Shown piece after piece: positions 1-8,000 of a stretch of DNA of 23,182 nt (the stretch's first letter is position 1; every line of letters starts with the position of its first letter). The translations under genes and the position numbers were made by a program. The DNA comes from Nemertoderma westbladi (Eukaryota; Xenacoelomorpha; Nemertodermatida; Nemertodermatidae): assembly GCA_032718475.1 (NCBI GenBank), contig JAUCBJ010001020.1:1-23182 (forward strand), in the 5' to 3' direction. A model generated the notes under the pieces. The model was not told where the DNA came from. It was given only the letters and a program-made list of their open reading frames with translations, and searched no databases.

Positions 1-2115
1 TAAAGCATTCAGTTTGTTCAGACGAGGCAGGGGGTACCCTACCTCCTTAGACGTAGACATGGCGGAGGTAGCCTCCCAGAACTGTTTAGGGATTCCAGAA
101 TCCCAAAAATCCGAAACCAGTTGTGGTTCGCATAAATCAGTTTCGGATAGTTGTTCGATATCAGCATCATGAACTGACGGAAGGACAGTATGATGGACAG
201 ACGAGATATCTCCCTGCGAAACAGACTGGATATCTTCCTGCGAAATGGACGGAATATCTTCCTGCGAAACAGACGGGATATCTTCCTGCGAAACAGCCCC
301 AATATCTTCCTGCGAAACAGATGTTGTTCTACCAGCATGATACTGAATGCAGACTGCGTGGATATGTTTACAAATGCGCCTTTTCGTGAAAACAGCATCC
401 TTACAAGAACACTTGTAACGGTGACAACAGATGTTACATATTGGACAAATCTGTTTGCAACAGTTCACTTTTGCATTGCATGTAACAGTGTACTTATTTG
501 TTCCGCTTGTCACAGACCATGTAAACTCATTTGCAGCTTCAATAGTGAAGTTATCCAGTTGAGCCAAGGCCCGGCGATGCCGCGCAACGTTTTCCTTCTG
601 GGCTTTAGAATATTTCCCTTCAATATCTCTGATTTGATGTTCTACATTCTTATCTTGAACAAAGAGCAAAAGCTTATCAATAAGTATATCCAAGCGCTTG
701 TTATTAGTCGCCTTGAGGTATTTATACTTAATTACTTTGTGAAATGATTCAACATACATATTCGTATTTATTTGTAGATTGGTACGGTGGCAACTCGCCC
801 AAGTCTCGGTTCGATTAGCATAGAAATTACAAAAGTAGTCTCGAAATGCATGACGCTGTTCGTTGGCAGTAAGATATTCTAAGAAGTTATTCATTGATTC
901 ATTGAACAGTGCTTCGTCTAGTTCATCACATAGCATGTGTAATATCTTCATTACTTCTGATCTATCTTCCAGCGGTAGCTTAGCTATGTTCTCAGTCCAT
1001 GCTCTCTTAACATGCCACTTACAGAGTAGTTTACGTGGTTGTTCGAGTTGTGGAAATGCGTCAACCCAAGACTTATAGTACTGTTCTGCGTCATCACTCA
1101 TTAGCGCCGCCGTAGTAACCTCTGGACTCTGTTCATATAGCAATCTAAAGAAGAGCCGAATCATGGTGAAGTCCTCTCTATTAGAGATCAACCACGCAAC
1201 AGGCATTCCTTCACCCCAGCTGTCCGCAACCAATAAGGTTGTTAGTGGGAATTGATAGCCGGATGTTTTATGAGTGGAGTCAACACATACGAAATGTTTG
1301 GAAAACATTTTAAAGCAGTAAGATTGGTATTCTGTCTGTATAATTAAAGCGAAATCGTCATCAGATAATTGACTATCCAGAAGTGTCACAGTAGTGTTTA
1401 ACCCTTGTGGTTTATATAGTAAAATAGGATTTTCGTCTAATGATTGCAGCTCCTCAACACGTATGTCTACCGACATCGCATCGTTTTCATGGCGCCTTTC
1501 ATCACAATTAATGCCGTTTTTCTTGCATATATTTCTCAAATCCTGTGGATTAACATACATTATTCTGCTATCAAGTTTTGCGGTTCTACGAATATCATGC
1601 AACACACGTTCCTTTGGTATTCCAATTTGAAGTAACTCCGCACATTGACCTTTATCTCTATTAGATAATGGCAGTTGGTGAACTGAAACATCATGTGAAT
1701 CATGCGTTCCTACAGCCTCAACTTCAAAATTCCCATTTGGCAACTTTACAGCTTTGATGAATGCTGAGCAAGATTTCACCGCCGCTTTATATGACCCCTT
1801 ATATTTTAAGATTCTTTGCCCACACCCTTTGGTACTGTAGTTGCCAATTCTATTACATATGTAATGCGTTACACTGGAACCATCCTTCCTCATCGTTGCG
1901 CCATCAGATCGCTTAATAAATTTTGAAATGGTTTTATCTTCAAAATTTTCTTTCCATAAATCAAATTCTTGTTCTGATGATAATGAGAAAGTTATTTTGC
2001 CGTTATCACTGCGAGGAATATAGTTTTTATGGAATCGCCTAATATGACACCCAAGGGAGTTCTTAGATTTATAACTTTGACCAGTAGAACAATATTTGCA
2101 TTGAATATTAGACAT
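1..2115 (-). CDS. MULE-superfamily transposase with SWIM zinc finger (partial, 705+ aa)
   Basis: This protein would bind the ends of its own element and cut and paste it. Reading the complement from the ATG at 2115-2113 gives 705 codons without a stop to the window edge. Domains in order: C2H2-like finger (C6, C9, H24, H29); a FLYWCH/WRKY-GCM1/FAR1-like DNA-binding region (about 70-145, ending in the H-D-S-H pair typical of MULEs); a DDE core with D279 (VCVDSTHK), D341 or D342 (LMSDDAEQ), C365-x2-H368 (CKWH) and E456 (NMYVESFHK); a Cys-rich stretch (546-564); and a SWIM finger C569-x-C571-x10-C582-x-H584. A repetitive SQED tail follows (598-637). The missing C-terminus can be predicted from the inverted copy at 2904-3218, which adds 70 residues and suggests ~775 aa in all. 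No intron is evident. Confidence 0.9.
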   Translation of the reverse strand, partial: MSNIQCKYCSTGQSYKSKNSLGCHIRRFHKNYIPRSDNGKITFSLSSEQEFDLWKENFEDKTISKFIKRSDGATMRKDGSSVTHYICNRIGNYSTKGCGQRILKYKGSYKAAVKSCSAFIKAVKLPNGNFEVEAVGTHDSHDVSVHQLPLSNRDKGQCAELLQIGIPKERVLHDIRRTAKLDSRIMYVNPQDLRNICKKNGINCDERRHENDAMSVDIRVEELQSLDENPILLYKPQGLNTTVTLLDSQLSDDDFALIIQTEYQSYCFKMFSKHFVCVDSTHKTSGYQFPLTTLLVADSWGEGMPVAWLISNREDFTMIRLFFRLLYEQSPEVTTAALMSDDAEQYYKSWVDAFPQLEQPRKLLCKWHVKRAWTENIAKLPLEDRSEVMKILHMLCDELDEALFNESMNNFLEYLTANEQRHAFRDYFCNFYANRTETWASCHRTNLQINTNMYVESFHKVIKYKYLKATNNKRLDILIDKLLLFVQDKNVEHQIRDIEGKYSKAQKENVARHRRALAQLDNFTIEAANEFTWSVTSGTNKYTVTCNAKVNCCKQICPICNICCHRYKCSCKDAVFTKRRICKHIHAVCIQYHAGRTTSVSQEDIGAVSQEDIPSVSQEDIPSISQEDIQSVSQGDISSVHHTVLPSVHDADIEQLSETDLCEPQLVSDFWDSGIPKQFWEATSAMSTSKEVGYPLPRLNKLNAL
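205..324 (-). repeat. 24-bp coding repeat (five SQED octapeptides) in the MULE transposase
   Basis: Five in-frame 24-bp units encode octapeptides of the form x-S-V-S-Q-E-D-I (last unit SQGD) directly after the SWIM finger, residues about 598-637. Units differ by a few substitutions. Each carries an SQ dipeptide in an acidic context. Confidence 0.85.
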
Positions 2116-2177
2116 GGCTAGGCGCTAAGGCATAACAGTAACAGTATACTGGTTGGGATACCTACTGTAGAGTTCTT

Positions 2178-2217
2178 CCATGACCTACAGTACTACTGTA
2201 TATAGTGTAGGTCATGG
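2178..2217. repeat. 12-bp perfect hairpin in the MULE leader
   Basis: CCATGACCTACA at 2178-2189 is exactly complementary in reverse to TGTAGGTCATGG at 2206-2217, with a 16-nt loop. It lies ~60 bp upstream of the transposase ATG inside copy 1, so it may sit in the 5' leader or act as a subterminal binding site. Function unknown. Confidence 0.7.
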
Positions 2218-2460
2218 ACCCTCACTCTTAATATTAATTAATATTGCTCTCAATACAGCTCCTACAGTAACTACATACACACAGTACCCTGCCATATATA
2301 TGCGATCAGTATTCCAATCCTCTCCTCCTCCTGCCTACTGTGTGTACTGGCAGACTGGTGTGCTGACCTTCACACAACCAACAATTATACACTGGAGACC
2401 ATCTTACTTTAGTACTATTATGGGAAATAGTAGTGGAAAGCAGTATTTAAATGAAAATAA

Positions 2461-2604
2461 TTGAAATGTATAGATTCTAACAGAACATGGGTGGTCATTA
2501 AAGTCTATACAAATCAATCCACATTCATTTGTAATAGGCCCTACGTCATCTCCTTTGTGATTGGCTGAAACCTGGATTGATTTGTATAGACTTTAACGCC
2601 TCGT
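2461..2604 (-). repeat. Terminal inverted repeat of MULE copy 1
   Basis: About 144 bp, near-identical in reverse to 2627-2770 and repeated with ~5% change at 3560-3702. Its outer end is CGCCTCGT. Internally it holds a TTAA-bounded module (2498-2596) whose own ends are inverted repeats beginning TTAAAGTCTATACAAATC. Homology with copy 2 continues inward to about 2398. Confidence 0.88.
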
Positions 2605-2617
2605 GATTTGGTCCCCC

Positions 2618-2626
2618 CAATGTTAT
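2618..2626. repeat. Target-site duplication, left copy (CAATGTTAT)
   Basis: Nine bases directly abutting the TIR that starts at 2627. They are repeated exactly at 3703-3711 next to the other TIR. Nine bp is the characteristic MULE duplication length. Confidence 0.92.
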
Positions 2627-2770
2627 ACGAGGCGTTAAAGTCTATACAAATCAATCCAGGTTTCAGCCAATCACAAAGGAGATGACGTAGGGCCTATTAC
2701 AAATGAATGTGGATTGATTTGTATAGACTTTAATGACCACCCATGTTCTGTTAGAATCTATACATTTCAA
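2627..2770 (+). repeat. 5' TIR of MULE copy 2
   Basis: Reverse complement of 2461-2604 over ~144 bp with only marginal differences. Together with the copy 1 TIR it makes a large palindrome centred on the 22-nt spacer 2605-2626. Confidence 0.9.
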
Positions 2771-2847
2771 TTATTAATTATTTTTATTTAAATACTGTTT
2801 TCCCACTACTATTTCCAATAATAGTACTAAAGTAAGTAAGATGGTCT

Positions 2848-2903
2848 TAGAACGGTCTTAAACTTCTGAAATTTCTGGTCTTAGATGGAAGATGGTCTAA
2901 GAA
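2848..2903. other. Filler DNA at the internal deletion junction of MULE copy 2
   Basis: Homology to the copy 1 leader stops at about 2847 and homology to the transposase C-terminus starts at about 2904. The 56 bp between match neither directly. They are built from short echoes of the flanks: GGTCTTA at 2844, 2854 and 2877; ATGGTCT at 2841 and 2892; TTCTGAAAT at 2864 and 2906. This pattern is typical of interrupted gap repair with template switching. Confidence 0.6.
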
Positions 2904-3218
2904 GATTCTGAAATCCCTAAACAGTTCTGGGAGGCTACCTCCGCCATGTCTACGTCTAAGGAGGTAGGGTACCCCCTGCCTCGTCTGAACAAACTGAATG
3001 CTTTATTGCACAACCCGAAAATTACGCACAGCAATAAATTAATGGCTCACAATGCCATTGACAACATTATAAAATCCTTAACACATCGATTACCACTACT
3101 CACAAAGTCGCCTAATAATAAACGAATTATCACCCAGTATACCGCCGAATTTCCTAAATCCGACGGCAATTGTACACAACGCGAAAAAAACAAATTAGAG
3201 AAAAGAAGAAATACCTAA
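2904..3218 (+). pseudogene. MULE transposase C-terminal remnant
   Basis: Bases 2904-3005 match the reverse complement of the first ~102 bases of the window with one visible mismatch, in the same reading frame as the copy 1 transposase (IPKQFWEATSA then MSTSKEVGYPLPRL). The frame continues 70 codons beyond the window's copy and ends at the stop ending at 3218. An ATG at 2946 could start a 90-residue peptide, but no catalytic residues remain. Its value is that it reveals the Lys/Asn-rich end of the full-length protein. Confidence 0.88.
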
Positions 3219-3559
3219 GACCGACTAACATGGAACAAAATAGTATGTCTGCATATCTCAATCGATTGCAGCCGGTTGTAATTGGACAGGGCCGCGATCA
3301 TGATTACGCATTAACTAACTGTATCTGACTGTACATTTTATACTGTACGTATATGATTAAATGTTCTGCGGCTTTCAGATAATGGTTTGCTACTGTATGA
3401 TTAACCTGTTAATTTACTATAAGCATAACATATGTATCTATAATTATAATAATGTAGAACAAGTATGAGAGTGTCTAGCAAAGATTTTTCATATCCTTCA
3501 TATCAGCTATAGCCTATACAGTTGACTTGAACTTATAATTTAAATTATAAGTAAAAAAA
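3219..3559 (+). other. 3' non-coding region of MULE copy 2
   Basis: AT-rich sequence between the transposase stop and the 3' TIR. It contains TACTGTAC-like motifs and no ORF of note. Presumably this is the element's 3' UTR and subterminal DNA. Confidence 0.6.
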
Positions 3560-3702
3560 TTGAAATGTATAGATTCTAACAGAACGTGGGTGGTCATTAA
3601 AGCCCATACAAATCAATCCACATTCGGTTGTAATAGGCCTATGTCATCTCCTTTGTGATTGGCTGAAACCTGGATTGATTTGTATAGACTTTAACGCCTC
3701 GT
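3560..3702 (-). repeat. 3' TIR of MULE copy 2
   Basis: About 143 bp matching 2461-2604 in direct orientation and 2627-2770 in inverse, with roughly eight substitutions or indels. It contains the same TTAA-bounded inner module (3597-3694) and ends CGCCTCGT immediately before the target duplication. Confidence 0.9.
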
Positions 3703-3711
3703 CAATGTTAT
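3703..3711. repeat. Target-site duplication, right copy (CAATGTTAT)
   Basis: Exact match to 2618-2626, directly adjoining the 3' TIR. Confidence 0.92.
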
Positions 3712-4029
3712 TGCAATAAATTCAAAATACACTGCCAGACTGCTCCGTTCCCTTCCTTATTGTCAATGGATACAATACTGGCAGACCGGTTATTCAGTAT
3801 GTATCGTTTGTTGTTCTGGTTAGAAAACATTGTGTGTAACCTGCTCCCCTCCAATTTCGTAGTACGATAAATTTATTTGTATTGTAATGAGGTTATATTA
3901 TTTTAGCCTTTTTATTATTAGAAAATTTATCCTTCCACACCTGCAAACTAATAATATGATGAATGAACATGAATGAATATGAATAACTGTTACTCAGTTG
4001 GGTTTAGGTGTAACAGTTGAACTGAATAT

Positions 4030-4060
<31 letters not shown>

Positions 4061-4244
4061 AGAAAATACTATCTGTAAAACCATTTATATTAGGCCTAGG
4101 TAATTAATTCATTTAATTATTAATTAAACGAAATGACACCAACTGACCAATGACAAATCCAACCAAAGGCACCTGACAACTCGAACTACAGTATGATTAT
4201 TACAGTAATAGGGACAGTACAATATCTTCCTCCTCATCATGTAA
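3712..4244. other. Intergenic stretch without recognised genes
   Basis: AT-rich DNA with short homopolymers, a C30 run (listed separately) and small ATGAATGAA-like repeats near 3955-3985. I see no coding potential. Confidence 0.5.
4031..4060. repeat. Poly-C run of 30
   Basis: Thirty uninterrupted C residues on the plus strand. G30 on the other strand could form G-quadruplexes. The true length is uncertain because such runs are often miscounted in assemblies. Confidence 0.9.
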
Positions 4245-4409
4245 TCATCCCTCATCCATATATAATAATGAATCTATAATGTTGAAATTAGCCGCTTTCC
4301 TGAGTATAGTTCTCTTCTGCAACTTTGTTGAATTGACTGGATATGTGTCATCTCCCGAAATATAACTATAGACGGCTTGATAAAGCTGTGTCTCATCGAA
4401 GTTGGCCAT
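4245..4409 (-). pseudogene. Short integrase-like N-terminal fragment (54 codons)
   Basis: The complement holds an ORF of 54 codons starting ATG at 4409 (MANFDETQLYQAVYSYISG) and ending KRTILRKAANFNIIDSLLYMDEG. The pattern of an LYQAVY-type helix followed by K-R-x-L-R-x-x-A-x-x-F-x-I-x-D-x-L-L-Y resembles the region just before the zinc-binding domain of retroelement/Ginger-type integrases. The catalytic domain is absent and nothing continues it downstream, so it is likely a relic or an isolated exon. Family assignment rests on pattern memory only. Confidence 0.45.
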
Positions 4410-5031
4410 AATAGCCTACTGTACTGATGCGACTATATCAGTATATACAGATGTGGGAATTTAATTTAACGCAGTAGTGGTAGCTACTGCAGTTTTAATC
4501 AGTCTATAGCCTAATTTAACGCATAAGCTACGCTGCTATGTCAGTACCAGTACTGCTGCACTCAGCACTGCCTGCTTATACCTGCTTTATACCTACATCT
4601 GTACATACAATACAGCAATACTGCAAAATAGTGCTCTATATACTAATACCGGTACTGATAGCCTGAGAGAACAGCAGTAGAGAAACCGGTAGCATGGAAC
4701 CTTCTGTAAATTTCTGGAGGACATAATAAGTAAAAAAAAAAGGACATCATGAGTGATTTAAATGGACAATAAAAATTATTGTGATAAAAAATCACTGCCA
4801 TTGTACAATAATTAATATTACCGGTACTGGTAACCTATTTCAGTATTTATTAGCTCATTACAGCATTACAACATTAGGGCTTCAGGCTTACTGCTGTACT
4901 GGATTAGGCACTGCATTACCGGTAGGCCTACTACATTAGGCCTCCTATATTAAAACATTATTATTCTTTGCTTATCGAACCAGGCCCGGCTGCCGGGATG
5001 ACCTGAACTCTGAAGTGACAACATTCAGACA
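4410..5031. other. Upstream region of the zinc-finger gene
   Basis: Non-coding DNA with many ACCGGTA, TACTG and TAGGCCT motifs. No clear TATA box or CpG island is visible. The start codon context at 5032 (ACAATGG) is a good animal initiation context. The last ~175 bp are a dispersed repeat. Confidence 0.45.
4806..4984 (+). repeat. Dispersed repeat, copy A
   Basis: Shares with 14096-14205 the ordered blocks AATAT-ACCGGTA, GGTAACCTATT, TTAGCTCATTA, TTAGGCCT and AAAACATTATTATTC followed by TCGAAC. Copy A carries extra sequence in the middle. Unclassified; it ends ~48 bp before the zinc-finger start codon and so may contribute to the 5' UTR. Confidence 0.6.
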
Positions 5032-8000
5032 ATGGAACGCTTTACTTGTGAGTCGGACAACGCATTGCTAATTTCCAAACCTATGTTCGCGAACATCTGT
5101 TCAGAAAATGGTTCGTTTGTGAGGACGTTTCTCGAAGAATACCTGGACGAGAACTCGAGTTTTCTAGACTATTATGTTGTTAATAAATGTACGGCAGGTC
5201 ATATTACCGAGTGGCTGCTGCGATCACTCTCCTCTGGGTCTAACAACGCTGCCACCACCTCAGATTTGTCTCACAACACGACCCAGTCACCGGCCACTGT
5301 CTCTGCTAAAGGTAGCTGTGAGACCAGTGTGCCACAGATTCCATTGACGACATCGGCGTCGACACCTACGTACCACCACAATTACAATCATGCGACAGGA
5401 AAGCATCCGCAATCTCGATACTCGAATCAACCCACGCCGCCTACTGAACCCTCCTCTATGCAGCCTGTGGTGAGGTTACAACACCACAACCAGACAGACC
5501 TCCCTGGAGAACAAAGACAAATGGGTCCCAAACGGAATCTGATAGACACCAAACCAAACCTCATTGAATCTGAATCGAGTAATAATACAGCCAATTCAAC
5601 TTTATTGCCTTATAACAACATATCGTATACCCCCGCAATAACCACAACCAATTCAAACCATTATTCTACCCAACCTCTATCAGCAAACCAGTCAGATGTT
5701 CCGGTAATCCTACGCATTAAGACGGAAGACGAACTGGAATATAAACCCGACCAAAACGAGGTTGGTGATGGCTTGGGCGATTTGTTCTCCCCAATAGATG
5801 TAGCATATGGAATCCGTTACAATATCCCAACAGACACTAGCTCCTCACCAACCCTCACTACTCAGTCTCTAGACGACTTCAACTTAAACCTTCCCAACAC
5901 CTACAACCTCCTGTTGGCCTCTAAATCGACAGTTTCTGGTATCGGTGAGTTACTATTATTTGTATAGTAAACATCGTTTATTCCGTATTACTGCCAAACT
6001 GGTCAGATTGTCAAATTGTTTATTTATAGTGACAGTTATGATAGTTCTGAGTTGAGTTTTTGTTTTTAAGGTTGTTTTTTGTTTTAATTAAATTCAATCC
6101 AGCCAAGCCTTTCTCACCAAAATATATGAAATAATATACAAAGCCTATTTCCAAAACTCGACAAATTACAAATAATACTCCAGAATTGAGACATCCCATT
6201 TTTAGCTTTGTCAGAGAAATGGCTGGACTCTATTATCCAGATGAAGAAATACAAATACATGGGATTCCATTCTGTGACTGAGAAATAGCTGGACCCTTAT
6301 CCAGATGAAGAAATACAAATACAAGGGATTCCATTCTGTGTTAGAGAAATGGCTGGATTCTATTATCCAGATGAAGAAATACAAATACAAGGGATTCCAT
6401 TCTGTGTCAGAGAAATGGCTGGACTCTATTATCCAGATGAAGAAATACAAATACAAGGGATTCCATTCTGTGTCAGAGAAATGGCTGGATTCTATTATCC
6501 AGATGAAGAAATACAAATACAAGGAATTCCATTCTGTGTCAGAGAAATGGCTGGACTCTATTATCCAGATGAAGAAATACAAATACAAGGGATTCCATTC
6601 TGTGTCAGAGAAATGGCTGGACTCTATTATCCAGATGAAAAAATACAAATACAAGGGATTCCATTCTGTGTCAGAGAAATGGCTGGATTCTATTATCCAG
6701 ATGAAGAAATACTAATACAAGGGATTCCATTCTGTGTCAGAGAAATGGCTGGACTCTATTATCCAGAAGAAGAAATACAAATACAAGGGATTCCATTCTG
6801 TGTCAGAGAAATGGCTGGACTCTATTATCCAGATGAAGAAATACAAATACAAGGGATTCCATTCTGTGTCAGAGAAATGGCTGGATTATATTATCCAGAT
6901 GAAGAAATACAAATACAAGGGATTCCACCGGTAATTCGAAAATATTTCGAAAACCCTTGATCGCATTTTTTTCTTTAAAAAATGTGAATGTACAGTTAGT
7001 GGACCCGCATCTAACGATATATCACAATCCATATTTCGGATGACAGGTAGGGGTGAAATCAGACTTTACTGAAAAAAAATTCAAATTTTAGCTACACATG
7101 TCTGACTATCTCGAAAACTATAACAGATATGGAAATACTTTCACTGCAAGAAATGTTCGCCTATCCAATGCGCTTCTAACTCTGTGCTCGGATTTTGCAT
7201 AGTGTCAAAACCTAGTACTTATCCCCCCCCAGCGGAGGGAACGGAGTGACCGGAGCGCCAGTACTATCTTTCATTATTATGTAGTAATAAGGGTGGTGGG
7301 TGGGGTAGGTGGTGAACACTATTTATAGGGTGGAGGGAGGGTCTAGTATATTACTTTAGGATATTTTATTTCTTTGCAATGTAGTTTAGCTGCCTCAGTC
7401 TTATTTGTAATATGTTATACATTATACCAAATTATATCAAGTTTAACATATTACATTGTCTACCTGTAGGAGAAATATACAATGTAGGGCTAATAATATA
7501 TTTATGAATAGATTTAGTAGATTTACATTGTATAACAGAGTGAATTGATACTATTATGGTATTATACTAAAGACGCCGCTTTGATATATCTGATCAAATG
7601 GCAATTTTTGGTATATTATCTATTTCACTATCTTGGGTTCTAAAACTATAATAATAAATATTTATTCAGTTCTTCTTTACTCGCATGGATATATTGATAT
7701 AAAACACTTCAGTATAATATTTTATGGGGCCAAACGCAGATTAATAAGAATAATATGTTTAATTATTATTACAATTGGCACATTGAAGTAAGTAGTACAT
7801 GAGTTTGATAAAATAATTATGAATCCGCATCTCATTCTACTTTGTCTATATGGTTATCTTATATAATAATGTTACTTTATCAATTTGGTTTAAACTCATC
7901 TCCTTTATAACTACGTACTACCACTACTAACTACTATTACTACTACTACTTACTACTGCAGAGTTAGGTGTATATTATAAGAGGACGGGGTTCGTGATTA

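Larger units (their letters stand above)
1..2604 (-). mobile_element. MULE DNA transposon, copy 1 (5' part; continues beyond the left edge)
   Basis: The outer end of a long terminal inverted repeat is at 2604 (reads ACGAGGCG on the minus strand). The repeat is followed inward by ~345 bp of leader and a transposase ORF starting at 2115 that is still open at base 1. The family is defined by comparison with the smaller copy at 2627-3702, which has the same terminus at both ends. MULEs usually make 9-bp target duplications, so the predicted duplication for this copy is 2605-2613 (GATTTGGTC); its partner would lie outside the window on the left. The ORF has no frameshift or stop over 705 codons, so the copy may be young and possibly autonomous. 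Confidence 0.88.
2627..3702 (+). mobile_element. Internally deleted non-autonomous MULE, copy 2 (1,076 bp)
   Basis: Bounded by inverted TIRs (ACGAGGCG... at 2627 and ...CGCCTCGT at 3702) and flanked by the 9-bp direct duplication CAATGTTAT. From left to right it holds the 5' TIR, subterminal sequence homologous to copy 1 as far as about 2847, a 56-bp filler, the last ~100 codons of the same transposase (2904-3218), ~340 bp of 3' region and the 3' TIR. It therefore lost ~2.3 kb including the catalytic core. It could be moved in trans by a full-length relative such as copy 1, which sits 22 bp away in opposite orientation. Confidence 0.93.

Noticed and set aside
39-747. ORFs at 39-398 (minus) and 123-747 (plus)
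   Set aside because: Shadows of the transposase frame, which stays open on the minus strand from 2115 to 1 and carries the conserved domains.
2180-2464. 94-codon plus-strand ORF
   Set aside because: It lies antisense in the MULE leader and TIR and is low complexity.
2498-2596. Stand-alone piggyBac-like MITE with TTAA ends
   Set aside because: It occurs only as an internal part of the MULE TIRs here, and the CAATGTTAT duplication lies outside the longer TIR. Kept as a finding, not as a separate element.
5945-5967. Exon 1 ending at its own stop as a complete 311-aa protein
   Set aside because: The in-frame donor GTGAGT and exact phase match to the finger exon argue for splicing.
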